DNA of 64,000 nt, taken from positions 62,001 to 126,000 of the forward strand of contig NZ_JACBYI010000005.1 in NCBI RefSeq assembly GCF_019352175.1. Reading direction: 5' to 3'. A program made the translations under genes and the position numbers. The notes under the pieces were generated by a model. That model was given only the letters and a program-made list of their open reading frames with translations. It was not told where the DNA came from and searched no databases. Shown here piece by piece: positions 36,623 through 45,244 of the stretch (position 1 is its first letter; the number at the start of each line of letters is the position of its first letter). Origin of the DNA: Paenibacillus sp. S150 (GTDB taxonomy: Bacteria; Bacillota; Bacilli; Paenibacillales; Paenibacillaceae).

Positions 36623-37817
36623 ATGAGAAAACCGCTGACACTGCTTCTCAGTGTGATGCTTCTGCTTCCTTTCGCTGCCTGTAAAAATTTTCCTGGCGCC
36701 GTGGAATCATTGAAAGATATAGACCTGAGCACATATTTACAAAATACAACTTTACCCAAAAATCTTTCGATTGCATTCGATGCGGCAAAGGTTCACGAAC
36801 TGTCCACCGCTAAAATATATAAAGCGGATATGCTGGAATTGGACCCCGGTACCGTAAAAAATGAACTTTTACTCAAAGAAGTTGTCGCTTCGGAAGTACA
36901 AGCAGTTGGAACGTGGGTACAGACCGGAGACAAGTTTTTTGCCGAGTACCTTGTCGTATATGATGGCGGAAAGGAATTCGGCAAAAAGGTGGAGGTCGAT
37001 GGGGGGTTGTCATATACAGTGCAGATCAACAATCAAAAAGACAAATATTCCTATGTGATAACTAACACAGTCGGGCCTCCAGACATGAACGAACAGCTAT
37101 TAAAGAGCAGATCACGGAGTGACTACGCTTCCACCGCTGACTTGTCTTTCATGAGCTACACGGATGCCCTGGCAAGCGTAGAAAAGAAATTAGGGGCCAT
37201 CGGGTTTCCGCCGCTTATCCTTGCTGCAACGTATTCTCTGGATTTGGATACGATGCGCCAGCATTATGCCCTCTACTTGGAGGAAAACAAGGATCAGGAT
37301 AATCCGGAGGAAATAAGCCTCTCGGAAGAAGATGAGGCCTACCAGTTTCACTTTTTACAAACAGATCGATACAATTCCTTTCGTTCATGTACCGTGGGAA
37401 TGGGGGAAAGGGATGGCAAGTGGTCCTAATGGCAACATAATGAAGAACTCTATAATTAGCGTAACCTTCACCAAGAATGGAGCAACAAGTATAATTGCTC
37501 AAAATTTGTTTGATATCGAAGCCTCAAATGGAAGCGAAGAGCAGCCGCTCATTGGCGCTGCTGCTGCCTTGCAGGTTTTGTTTAAAGAATATGAGGATCT
37601 GCTGCTGGATGAAGGGACGAAGGTAGTGTCTGCTGAACTTTGTTACGTGTCCATTCCGGATGGAGATGCTTATCAGTTAATCCCGGCTTGGGTTTTCCGG
37701 ATTGCCAAGCCTGTTGTATGGTCAGATCCCAATAACAAAGCAACTTTTCCTTTCGACGATTACAGCCAGTTTGTTGTCAATGCAATAACTGGTGAAAAAA
37801 TGTCCGGGATGAGGTGA
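36623..37817 (+). pseudogene. Lipoprotein gene split by a frameshift
   Basis: The first frame (36623-37429) starts RKPLTLLLSVMLLLPFAACK, a lipoprotein signal with lipobox cysteine. It reads normally to EAYQFHF, then gives a nonsense tail. The next frame (from 37332) continues naturally as YKQIDTIPFVHVPWEWG and ends AWVFRIAKPVV ... NAITGEKMSGMR. The switch point is the T5 run at 37351-37355, so one extra T breaks a protein of about 395 residues. The C-terminal AWVFRI and NAxTGE pattern is typical of YycH/YycI-like extracytoplasmic domains. It may be a sequencing indel or a true pseudogene. Confidence 0.8.
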
Positions 37818-37826
37818 CTCATCCTA

Positions 37827-38591
37827 ATGAAATTATTTATTTCTTTACTGCATATCGGATTCCGCCTAGCGATTTTTTCCTGGCATTTTCTGCTCAGTTT
37901 CATTAGTGTAACGTTGGTGATGTTGATGACCTCACTTGGCATGATTGGTCCGCAGTCTGATGTGCTGTCTGTTGCGATCATAAGCGGGAGTGGTAATATT
38001 CCATTGATTGTCGGAATATTACCGTTAATTCCGTTTGCCATTACCTTTGCTTCGGAATGGGAGGAGCGAGCGGTCAGCTTTTGGATCATTCGCTCGGGTG
38101 TACGGGCATACGCCATTAGCAAAGTGATGATGAGTGCCTGTTCGGGTTTTTTAGCAACCTTTACCGGAATTTTGCTGCATACGTTGCTATTATGGACCCA
38201 GCTGCCGTTGTATACGAATTTTCAGACCGGTGATGCGTACGCTCCGTTATTGGACGCTGAAATGCCCTGGCTCTACTTGCTCAGTGCGGCGGCGCATTTG
38301 TCCTTATCCTCTGCGTTGTTTGCAGTAGCGGCCCTATGGATTTCGGCCTATATCCCGAACAAATAGACGGCCTTGACAGCCCCGGTCGTTCTTTATTTTG
38401 TTCTGCTAAGACTGACCAGGAATTGGGATATTCCATTCTTCTTGCAAATAGGCATGCTTGTGGAAGGAACTTATCATGCTGGTTCTCCTTTAACTGCATT
38501 GTTGTTTAAGCTCGGGGTGGTCCTGTGTTTAATTTGGCTGCTGGGGTATGGAACAATCGCACAAATCGGAAGGAGAGTGCGTCATGATTGA
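37827..38591 (+). pseudogene. ABC-2-like membrane protein interrupted by an in-frame TAG
   Basis: The frame runs from ATG 37827 to TAG at 38364-38366 (179 residues, ending ISAYIPNK), and continues in the same frame to 38591 with further membrane segments (TAPVVLYFVLLRLTRNW, LTALLFKLGVVLCLIWLLG). Together ~254 residues with six hydrophobic segments, like ABC-2 export permeases. The single nonsense codon suggests recent decay. The intact neighbour at 38584 overlaps the end by eight bases. Confidence 0.8.
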
Positions 38592-39456
38592 TTGCAAAAC
38601 CATATGGCTCTGTGCGCAGCTCAACTTCAAAAAATGGAAGATTACCCCTCGGATTTATACACTTGCAGTTGTGGTTGGAGCTTTCTCACTCTGGATGTTC
38701 TCTTGGATTGCGGACTATTCTGCTGCTGTGGATACTGACGTATCCCCCTGGGTATTTCCCTATTTAATGAGTGTTCCTGTCATGTTCCACATCTTCGGCT
38801 GCCTGACTGCCTTGCTGTTTTGCGATGCTCCGTTTACTGATAACCATACGCCCTTCTTGATGATCCGCATGAGCAAACGCGATTGGGCAATTGGACAACT
38901 GCTCTATATCGTGCTTGCTGCATTTGTCTACACTGCTTTTTTTACGCTCATGTCCATGCTTGTTCTCATTCCAAATGTCAAATTTAGCTCTGACTGGGGG
39001 ACGGTGTTAAAGACGATTGCATTCAATCGCGGAAGCTTGAACAAATATAATATTACTCCATACGCGGAAATCGGTTCTCCTGTGATTACAATGTTCTCGG
39101 CTCTTCCCGCTATGCTGATCAGCTTTGGGCTATTTTGGCTCGTGTCGGTATTCATCGGTGTCCTCATCTTCAGTTTTCAGGTAGTTATAGGCAGGCTGAG
39201 CGGATTGATCGCGGCAGGCATATTTACCTTCATTTCCTATTTTTCAGTTTATGCAGGGCAGATGGCTTATGGTCGTGTCATCTATTATGTATCGCCGCTT
39301 AACTGGAGCAGTATGTTTTATTTGGACTGGGGAGGTGCAGGGCAGATGCCTTCTCCAGCCTATGCTGTGAGCGTTCTTGCGGTGTCTATACTGTTAATGA
39401 GCACCCTATCGATTATTGTATTCTGTAGACGTGATATGAATATACAGAGAGGATGA
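38584..39456 (+). CDS. ABC-2-like membrane protein of unknown function
   Basis: A 290-residue protein with about six hydrophobic segments; ATG at 38584 has AAGGAGAG upstream. Hydrophilic MIRMSKRDWAIGQLLY between segments 2 and 3 resembles the coupling region of ABC-2 permeases. It follows the broken sister gene and probably formed a permease pair with it. The matching ATPase may be the truncated gene at 41.2 kb. Whether it is still functional without its partner is doubtful. Confidence 0.65.
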   Translation: MIDCKTIWLCAQLNFKKWKITPRIYTLAVVVGAFSLWMFSWIADYSAAVDTDVSPWVFPYLMSVPVMFHIFGCLTALLFCDAPFTDNHTPFLMIRMSKRDWAIGQLLYIVLAAFVYTAFFTLMSMLVLIPNVKFSSDWGTVLKTIAFNRGSLNKYNITPYAEIGSPVITMFSALPAMLISFGLFWLVSVFIGVLIFSFQVVIGRLSGLIAAGIFTFISYFSVYAGQMAYGRVIYYVSPLNWSSMFYLDWGGAGQMPSPAYAVSVLAVSILLMSTLSIIVFCRRDMNIQRG

Positions 39457-39505
39457 TGGGGTTATAGATATTCAATTTTGCTTTCTTCTGAAGGCAGAGG
39501 TAGGG

Positions 39506-39655
39506 ATGGCACACGACACAGAGACTGGAGAAGCAACAGAATGCTATACACAGGTTACTTTTGGAAATGCGACGAAGCTTCCTGCTAATTATTCTGCAAT
39601 GCAGCAGTCTGTCCGTCATGCGGTTGCTGCACAATTTGGCACAGATGTAGAATAG
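39506..39655 (+). CDS. Possible small ORF, unknown
   Basis: A 49-codon frame, ATG preceded by GAGGTAGGG at too short a spacing, reading AHDTETGEATECYTQVTFG ... AAQFGTDVE. The frame is open upstream to 39440 without a start, so it may be the tail of a larger decayed gene. The translation looks protein-like, but I recognise no family. A terminator follows at 39723. Confidence 0.3.
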   Translation: MAHDTETGEATECYTQVTFGNATKLPANYSAMQQSVRHAVAAQFGTDVE

Positions 39656-39722
39656 TGGTTCCGATCAGCACGCAGGAATATGATGCAAACATAGAACGAG
39701 ATTAGCTCTATTTCAAAAAGTT

Positions 39723-39778
39723 AAGCGAGAGATTATTAGGCTCACTATTGTGGGCATAACATTTCTCTCGCTTTTTTT
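39723..39778 (+). terminator. Terminator
   Basis: A perfect 10-bp stem AAGCGAGAGA / TCTCTCGCTT with a 31-base loop and a seven-T run. It closes the 36.6-39.6 kb group. Confidence 0.85.
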
Positions 39779-39895
39779 GTAGTATAGTCGTATTTGTTGG
39801 AATACAGAAATAATAATTCTTGGACAAAGGAGAGATAGAGCATTAAGCAACACCAATGCTAAAGCACTCTCGAAATACTTTAAGCAACTTTATCC

Positions 39896-40153
39896 TCACC
39901 ACGGAGCTTCATTTATTATGATTTGAAAAATCTGTTCTATATCAGATTGTTTAAAAAAGTACCCTCCGGTTTCTTCAGAAGTCCTGGGATTAAATTCTTC
40001 AAAACTTGTTTTGTTATCTTTTAGATATAGGATTGAGTAATCCCAGATGTTTTCTATACTGTATTCTTTTTTTTTAGAAGCTTCCATAACCAAAACTAGA
40101 TTGTCTGTAAGCAAGTAATATATCTTATTATTTGCAAAACGATATTTATTCAT
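39896..40153 (-). CDS. Small protein of unknown function
   Basis: An 85-residue protein. ATG at 40153 is preceded by GGGAGGT at nine bases, a strong signal that decides the start over 40189. It begins NKYRFANNKIYYLL and contains charged, AT-rich-coded sequence with no signal peptide or membrane segment. Divergent from the secreted protein at 40.3 kb. No family recognised; a small cytoplasmic protein beside a secreted one could be a partner or immunity factor, but nothing shows this. Confidence 0.6.
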   Translation of the reverse strand: MNKYRFANNKIYYLLTDNLVLVMEASKKKEYSIENIWDYSILYLKDNKTSFEEFNPRTSEETGGYFFKQSDIEQIFQIIINEAPW

Positions 40154-40313
40154 AGTACATGGACCTCCCAATATCAGTTTATGAAACATTTTATCATAAA
40201 AAAGTGTTTTTTTGTTACAAAAATTGAATAATGTTGCAATTCTATAAATATATAATCTTTATTAAGATTTCCGGCCGATATCTTAAAAAAAGAATATAGT
40301 AGGAGTGGTTAAT

Positions 40314-40958
40314 TTGAGGAAATTTTTTACTTTGTTTACATCAATTATCTTGATGCTTTCAGTTTCAAGTTCAGTATTTGCAGAAAGTAACGTATCTACA
40401 AATCCTGCTAATGAATTTGCTCCATCTGTTATTTCTATAAGTCAAAACTATACTCAAACAGTCGGTGAAAATGGTCAGACTGTGATATCTTCAGGTGTAA
40501 TTCCTGAAGGAGCAGAAACCCAAACATTATATTTTTACAAAGAATCTGATGTTATTCAAAATAAGAATAGTATCTCAAGTGCTGAGGCAGAGAATTTTTC
40601 TGTAGTACCTAGTGCAGTTCCTTATGGTGAATTAATCATATCAATAATTCCATCCTATCGAACAATTGTTTCAAATTGGACTGCAACATTTCTCCCAGGA
40701 GTACAAATATCATACGTAAACCTGCAAATGTTTTTGCAGCTTAGTTCTTTGTTTGTTTGGACTAATGAGCGAAATGCTTTGTTCACGTATACCGGGCCAT
40801 TAACTAATTTTATTGCGAATCAAGCCACGTTTTCAAACATTACTGTCGATGGCTATTATAGAACAAGGATGACGGGAAGTGTTACTTCTGTACTACAAGG
40901 AGTACTGACCCTCAGTCCAGCTAATTCAGCTACAGTTGAAATTCCAGCAGCAATTTAA
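40314..40958 (+). CDS. Secreted protein of unknown function
   Basis: A 214-residue protein with a clear signal peptide (RKFFTLFTSIILMLSVSSSV ending VFAES) and beta-rich mature part (PYGELIISIIPSYRTIV, LTNFIANQATFSNITVDGYY). TTG at 40314 lies eight bases after AGGAG; the GTG at 40305 overlaps the ribosome site. Coding is markedly AT-rich compared with the flanking metabolic genes. No cysteines or catalytic motif stand out. Possibly a surface or toxin-like protein; not identified. Confidence 0.7.
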   Translation: MRKFFTLFTSIILMLSVSSSVFAESNVSTNPANEFAPSVISISQNYTQTVGENGQTVISSGVIPEGAETQTLYFYKESDVIQNKNSISSAEAENFSVVPSAVPYGELIISIIPSYRTIVSNWTATFLPGVQISYVNLQMFLQLSSLFVWTNERNALFTYTGPLTNFIANQATFSNITVDGYYRTRMTGSVTSVLQGVLTLSPANSATVEIPAAI

Positions 40959-41080
40959 ATTTAAACTCGAATATCCTGTCAGTACGTAAAATATATTGGT
41001 AGCATTATTAGATGGAGTTCCTATTAACTGAGTGTATGGCGATAATTTCAAGTAATGATTTTAATTCTAATCAAAAAATT

Positions 41081-41134
41081 AAGCGAGGGGAAATAATGCT
41101 CATTGAGTGCATGATACCCTCTTGCTTTTTTTTG
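41081..41134 (+). terminator. Terminator
   Basis: AAGCGAGGG and CCCTCTTGCTT pair across a ~30-base loop and are followed by eight T. It resembles the one at 39723 in its TTAAGCGAG left arm. Confidence 0.7.
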
Positions 41135-41211
41135 TTTTTTTGTAAGAAAACAGTTCGAAACTGTCCAATAGAAAGAAATAACTATTTATTTCAATACAGG
41201 GAGGAATTGAT

Positions 41212-41499
41212 TTGACCTATAAGGTTGAAATCTTGGAGGCCACCAAGCAGTTTAAGGAAACGGCAGCGCTCAATCAGGTGACAGCCAAATTCGCGGCCGG
41301 CCGGATTCATGGAATCATTGGGCGGAATGGCTCGGGGAAGACCGTTCTTTTCAAGTGTATTTGCGGTTTTATGCAACTTGACTCTGGAAGTATACGGATT
41401 GACGGACAGACCGTCAATCCTGCTGTGGCGCAGAATATTGGTGCCAATACTTTACCCAAATCTGCATTTTTTGTCGATATACAAAACATACTTGACTAG
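41212..41499 (+). pseudogene. Truncated ABC transporter ATPase
   Basis: TTG with GGGAGG upstream starts a normal ATPase: Walker A GRNGSGKT near residue 41 and the early strands (KCICGFMQLDSGSIRIDGQT). It stops at 95 residues, just before the Q-loop region, so the signature, Walker B and H-loop are lost. The overlapping frame from 41309 shows the downstream sequence is out of phase or deleted. It may have been the partner ATPase for the 37.8-39.5 kb membrane proteins. Confidence 0.8.
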
Positions 41500-41584
41500 T
41501 GGGAATAATGGGATTATAGTATGAAAAAAGCTTGGAAAGCAGAGAACGGTTTTCAAATAATCAAGTATTTAATCTTTAATTAAT

Positions 41585-41598
41585 AATTGTATACAATT
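41585..41598. promoter_or_regulatory. Palindromic candidate operator of the GntR regulator
   Basis: AATTGTATACAATT is a perfect 14-base palindrome 53 bases before the gntR start; a partial repeat (ATACAATT) follows at once. FadR-type GntR regulators favour T.GT..AC.A dyads, which TTGTATACAA matches. Autoregulation of the operon is inferred. Confidence 0.6.
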
Positions 41599-41651
41599 AT
41601 ACAATTATTTTTAAGGGCATTCCGAAAATTATTAATGAGGGGTATATAGAT

Positions 41652-42314
41652 ATGGAGACGCGGTCACGAAGGTTGTCAAAGGATAATACCTATTATGCAT
41701 TAAAACAAAAAATTATTGATAGCGAGTTAGAGCCGGATCAGGCGGTCAATGAAGAAAATCTGGCGGCGTTGCTCGGGGTCAGCCGCACTCCGCTGAGAGA
41801 GGCTGTCCAGAGATTGGAGAATGAGGATTTCCTCGTCCGCCAGCCTAATGGGAGGCTGCGCGTGGCCTCAGTAACCATCAAAGAGGTTGAAGAGGTATTT
41901 CTTATCCGCAGCATGCTTGAAGGCTATATTGCAAGAAGTGCAGCCAAGCATGCTACCGACAAAGATATTCTGAATTTAACTATGATGATGGAAAAATTAA
42001 AGCATTCCTTCCAGCTAGGCGACAAACAGGATTTTGTATCCTATGGCTTTGAGTTCCACGATTATCTGTCTGAAATCAGTCAGCTGAAAACATTTGAGAA
42101 AGTTCTGAATCAATTAAGAGATCATTCGCTTCGCTACTGCCGCTATGTCTCGATGCATGGAGACTGGAATACACAGGCGGATGAAGAACATAATTATATC
42201 CTGCAAATGATAGCCGACAAAAATGAAGACGGCGCAGAAAAAGCAATGCGGGATCATATTTTAAGCAGCCTGTCTGCTGCCCTTGAGCACATCAAAGGGA
42301 TTGTAGAAGTATAA
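41652..42314 (+). CDS. GntR-family transcriptional regulator (FadR/FCD type)
   Basis: A 220-residue protein: N-terminal winged helix (residues ~10-75, LAALLGVSRTPLREAVQRLE) and an all-helical FCD effector domain (residues ~85-210) whose metal-binding residues include FEFHDYL and a late RDH. A GAGGGG ribosome site precedes ATG. FCD domains commonly bind carboxylic acids through a metal ion. It is the first gene of the 41.6-48.7 kb cluster, 21 bases before the amidohydrolase. Confidence 0.9.
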   Translation: METRSRRLSKDNTYYALKQKIIDSELEPDQAVNEENLAALLGVSRTPLREAVQRLENEDFLVRQPNGRLRVASVTIKEVEEVFLIRSMLEGYIARSAAKHATDKDILNLTMMMEKLKHSFQLGDKQDFVSYGFEFHDYLSEISQLKTFEKVLNQLRDHSLRYCRYVSMHGDWNTQADEEHNYILQMIADKNEDGAEKAMRDHILSSLSAALEHIKGIVEV

Positions 42315-42335
42315 CGAAAGGGGATTACTTCACCT

Positions 42336-43496
42336 ATGGCTCCACTACATGAGATGGATCAGGCTTTAGCCAGTCAATTGATAGACGTTCGGAGAAACCT
42401 GCACCGGGAACCTGAGCTGGCATATGAAGAGTTCAGAACTACAGAGAAGCTGCGGGAATGGCTGACAATTGCCAATATCCGTATCCTGGACCTTCCGTTA
42501 GAAACCGGGCTTATCGCCGAGATCGGACAAGGCAACGGGCCCATTGTGGCTATCCGCTGCGACATCGATGCACTGCCGGTAGAAGAACAGACGGAATTAG
42601 CTTTTGCCTCGGAGATACCGGGAAGAATGCATGCTTGTGGCCATGACTTCCACACGGCTGTCATCTTAGGTGCTGCCTTGTTGTTGAAGGAGCATGAAAG
42701 TGAATTGCCGGGAAGGGTCAGAGTATTGTTCCAGCCGGCAGAAGAAACAGGCCACGGGGCGGAACGGGTTTTGGCTTCAGGAGGACTAAAGGATGTAGCT
42801 GCTATATTCGGTTTGCATAATTCACCGGATCTGCCTACAGGAGCTTTCGGAACGAGAACGGGAGCTTTAACGGCAGGTGTTGACCGGTTTGAAATTACCG
42901 TAAAAGGTGTTGGCGCTCATGCCGCTACTCCGGAAAAAGGTGTAGATACGATTGTGACCGCAGCGCAGATGATTACAATGCTGCAAACCATCGTAAGCCG
43001 TCAAAATAATTCACTGGAGCCGGTTGTGTTAAGTGTTACCCGAATTCATGGAGGCTTCACATGGAATGTATTGCCGGAACGGGTTGAGCTGGAAGGTACG
43101 GTCCGGACTTACAATGAAGAGATCCGCCGCCATATTCCCATCCAGATGACCCGGATCATTGAAGGAATTGCCGCAGGAGCCGGGGCTGAAGCGCAGCTGC
43201 ACTGGTATCCGGGCCCGCCTGCAACTGTGAATCATGGGAAATGGGCTGACTTTGCCAAGGCGGTCGCCTTAGATGCCGGATATGATGTGCATGAACTTCC
43301 GCTGCAAATGGGCGGAGAAGATTTCTCATTCTATCTGCAGCAGATACCGGGTGCGTTTGTAAATATCGGAACAGGGCCGGCCTATGCTTTGCATCATCCC
43401 CGTTTCGATGTGGATGAGGCTGCTATACTTCCTGCTGCCAAGTATTTTGCTTCATTGGCCGAGCGGGCACTTGCGGAGCTGCAAGAGAAGGCTTAA
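42336..43496 (+). CDS. M20 family N-acyl-amino-acid amidohydrolase
   Basis: A 386-residue peptidase-family M20D hydrolase. Metal residues: C101 and H103 in MHACGHDFHT, E136-E137 in FQPAEETG, H161 in GLHNSPD and a late H in YALHHPRFD. Such enzymes remove acyl groups from amino acids (acetyl-cysteine, hippurate, N-acetyl-diaminopimelate and similar). It lies inside an amino-acid importer operon, so it probably deacylates the imported compound. GAAAGGGG ribosome site. Confidence 0.9.
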   Translation: MAPLHEMDQALASQLIDVRRNLHREPELAYEEFRTTEKLREWLTIANIRILDLPLETGLIAEIGQGNGPIVAIRCDIDALPVEEQTELAFASEIPGRMHACGHDFHTAVILGAALLLKEHESELPGRVRVLFQPAEETGHGAERVLASGGLKDVAAIFGLHNSPDLPTGAFGTRTGALTAGVDRFEITVKGVGAHAATPEKGVDTIVTAAQMITMLQTIVSRQNNSLEPVVLSVTRIHGGFTWNVLPERVELEGTVRTYNEEIRRHIPIQMTRIIEGIAAGAGAEAQLHWYPGPPATVNHGKWADFAKAVALDAGYDVHELPLQMGGEDFSFYLQQIPGAFVNIGTGPAYALHHPRFDVDEAAILPAAKYFASLAERALAELQEKA

Positions 43497-43537
43497 TCCC
43501 AAAGCTTAAATCCACAATATGATTGAGGGGAATGAAC

Positions 43538-44581
43538 ATGATTGAATTAAGGAATGTATACAAAACATTCACCCGGAAAGAAATTACGATTGATGCCCTG
43601 AAAGGGATCGATTTAAAGGTTGAAAAAGGCGATATATTCGGGGTAATCGGCTACAGCGGCGCCGGGAAAAGCACTTTAATCCGTTTAGTCAATTATTTGG
43701 AAAGACCGACAAAAGGACAGGTTTTTGTAGCCGGTCATGATTTGGGGGCATACAGCGATAAAGAGCTGCGGGCCGCCAAGAAAAATATCGGCATGATTTT
43801 TCAACATTTTAACCTGTTAGAATCGAAGAGAGTATTTGACAATGTTGCGATCCCTCTCGTTCTGCTGAAGAAGAGCAGGGATGAAATCCGCAAGCGGGTT
43901 CAGGAGCTGCTTGAGTTTGTTGGATTAAGCGACAAGGCCGGAAGCTACCCGAGTGAGTTGTCGGGAGGACAGAAGCAGCGGGTCGGGATTGCCAGAGCGC
44001 TTGCTTCGAATCCGTCGATCCTTCTGTGTGACGAAGCGACTTCTGCCCTGGATCCGCAGACTACAAGGTCCATTTTACAACTGCTGAAAAGAATCAATGC
44101 CGAATACAACATTACGGTGATGATCATTACGCATGAAATGTCTGTCATTCAAGAGATTTGCAACAAGGTGGCTGTGATGGAAGAGGGACAAATCATAGAA
44201 CAAGGAAGCGTTCTGGATGTATTCGGACATCCTAAGCATGAGACCACGCAAAATTTTGTGAAGACCGTTATTCAGAACAGCATGACATCCAGCGTTCAAA
44301 AGTCAATAAGAGCAGAACATGGAAGCCAGATCTATAAACTTAATTTTGTTGGAGAAAGCGCATCAGAGCCCATCCTGTATGGGATGATCCGTGCCTGCGG
44401 TATAAAGGTCAATATTTTATTTGCGAATACGACCGAGATTCAGGAAATGACACTGGGGACAATGATCATTCAATTGAATGGAGAGAGGGCAGAGATTAAC
44501 AGTGCTTTATCTTTCCTGAAAAGAAATGAAGTAAGCGTAGAGGAGGTGAAATCTTATGTTCTCGACAACAATAACAGGTGA
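43538..44581 (+). CDS. metN: Methionine-type ABC importer ATPase
   Basis: A 347-residue ATPase. ATG at 43538 has GAGGGG seven bases upstream. Walker A GYSGAGKST (residues ~38-46), signature LSGGQKQR, Walker B LLCDEATSALD, and the C-terminal NIL regulatory domain (~265-340, IYKLNFVGESASEPILYGM) that binds methionine in MetN. It overlaps MetI by 26 bases. The NIL domain points to an amino-acid/sulfur substrate that is sensed by feedback. Confidence 0.9.
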   Translation: MIELRNVYKTFTRKEITIDALKGIDLKVEKGDIFGVIGYSGAGKSTLIRLVNYLERPTKGQVFVAGHDLGAYSDKELRAAKKNIGMIFQHFNLLESKRVFDNVAIPLVLLKKSRDEIRKRVQELLEFVGLSDKAGSYPSELSGGQKQRVGIARALASNPSILLCDEATSALDPQTTRSILQLLKRINAEYNITVMIITHEMSVIQEICNKVAVMEEGQIIEQGSVLDVFGHPKHETTQNFVKTVIQNSMTSSVQKSIRAEHGSQIYKLNFVGESASEPILYGMIRACGIKVNILFANTTEIQEMTLGTMIIQLNGERAEINSALSFLKRNEVSVEEVKSYVLDNNNR

Positions 44582-45215
44582 ACAATTTATACAGGCAATC
44601 CTAGAAACGATTCAAATGGTAGGGGTCTCCTTGCTGCTTGGTTCCCTGCTCGGGATTCCAATCGGGATATTGCTCGTAATCACTCGTCCGGGTGGCGTCT
44701 TGGAGAACAAAGCCCTTTACTCCATACTCAATCCGGTGATCAACATCATTCGCTCACTGCCTTTTATTATTTTGCTGGTTGCAATTGTTCCGGTAACAAG
44801 GGCAATTGTTCATACCTCGATTGGAACGAGCGCAGCGATTGTACCCCTGATTATCTATATCGCACCCTACATAGGACGTTTGGTAGAGAACTCCCTGCTT
44901 GAAGTGAACCCCGGAATTCTTGAAGCCGCGGAGGCAATGGGGGCTACTCCGTTTCAGGTCATCTGGTACTTTTTGCTGCCGGAAGCGGTCGGATCATTAA
45001 TCCTGTCATTGACAACAGCAACTATAGGGTTGATAGGTGCAACTGCAATGGCCGGAACGGTAGGCGGCGGCGGAGTTGGAAACCTGGCCATAGTATACGG
45101 CTACCAGCGTTTTGACACCGTAGTAGTGGTAGCCACCGTAATTATTCTCATCATTTTTGTGCAAGGAATTCAATCTTTAGGCAACACGCTGGCCAGAAAA
45201 ATTCGCCGCTACTAG
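44556..45215 (+). CDS. metI: Methionine-type ABC importer permease
   Basis: A 219-residue protein with five membrane segments, AGGAGGTG ribosome site inside the metN end. The EAA loop EAAEAMGATPFQVIWYFLLP is present and the segment TAMAGTVGGGGVGNLAI matches MetI. It forms a homodimeric channel with MetN. Confidence 0.93.
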   Translation: MFSTTITGEQFIQAILETIQMVGVSLLLGSLLGIPIGILLVITRPGGVLENKALYSILNPVINIIRSLPFIILLVAIVPVTRAIVHTSIGTSAAIVPLIIYIAPYIGRLVENSLLEVNPGILEAAEAMGATPFQVIWYFLLPEAVGSLILSLTTATIGLIGATAMAGTVGGGGVGNLAIVYGYQRFDTVVVVATVIILIIFVQGIQSLGNTLARKIRRY

Positions 45216-45244
45216 CTATCGCTGATAAAAGGAGGGAACGGCAG

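Noticed and set aside
43400..43540. SAM or T-box riboswitch upstream of the MetNIQ genes
   Set aside because: The intergenic gaps in the operon are too short and show no SAM-box or T-box features; the operon appears controlled by its GntR protein.
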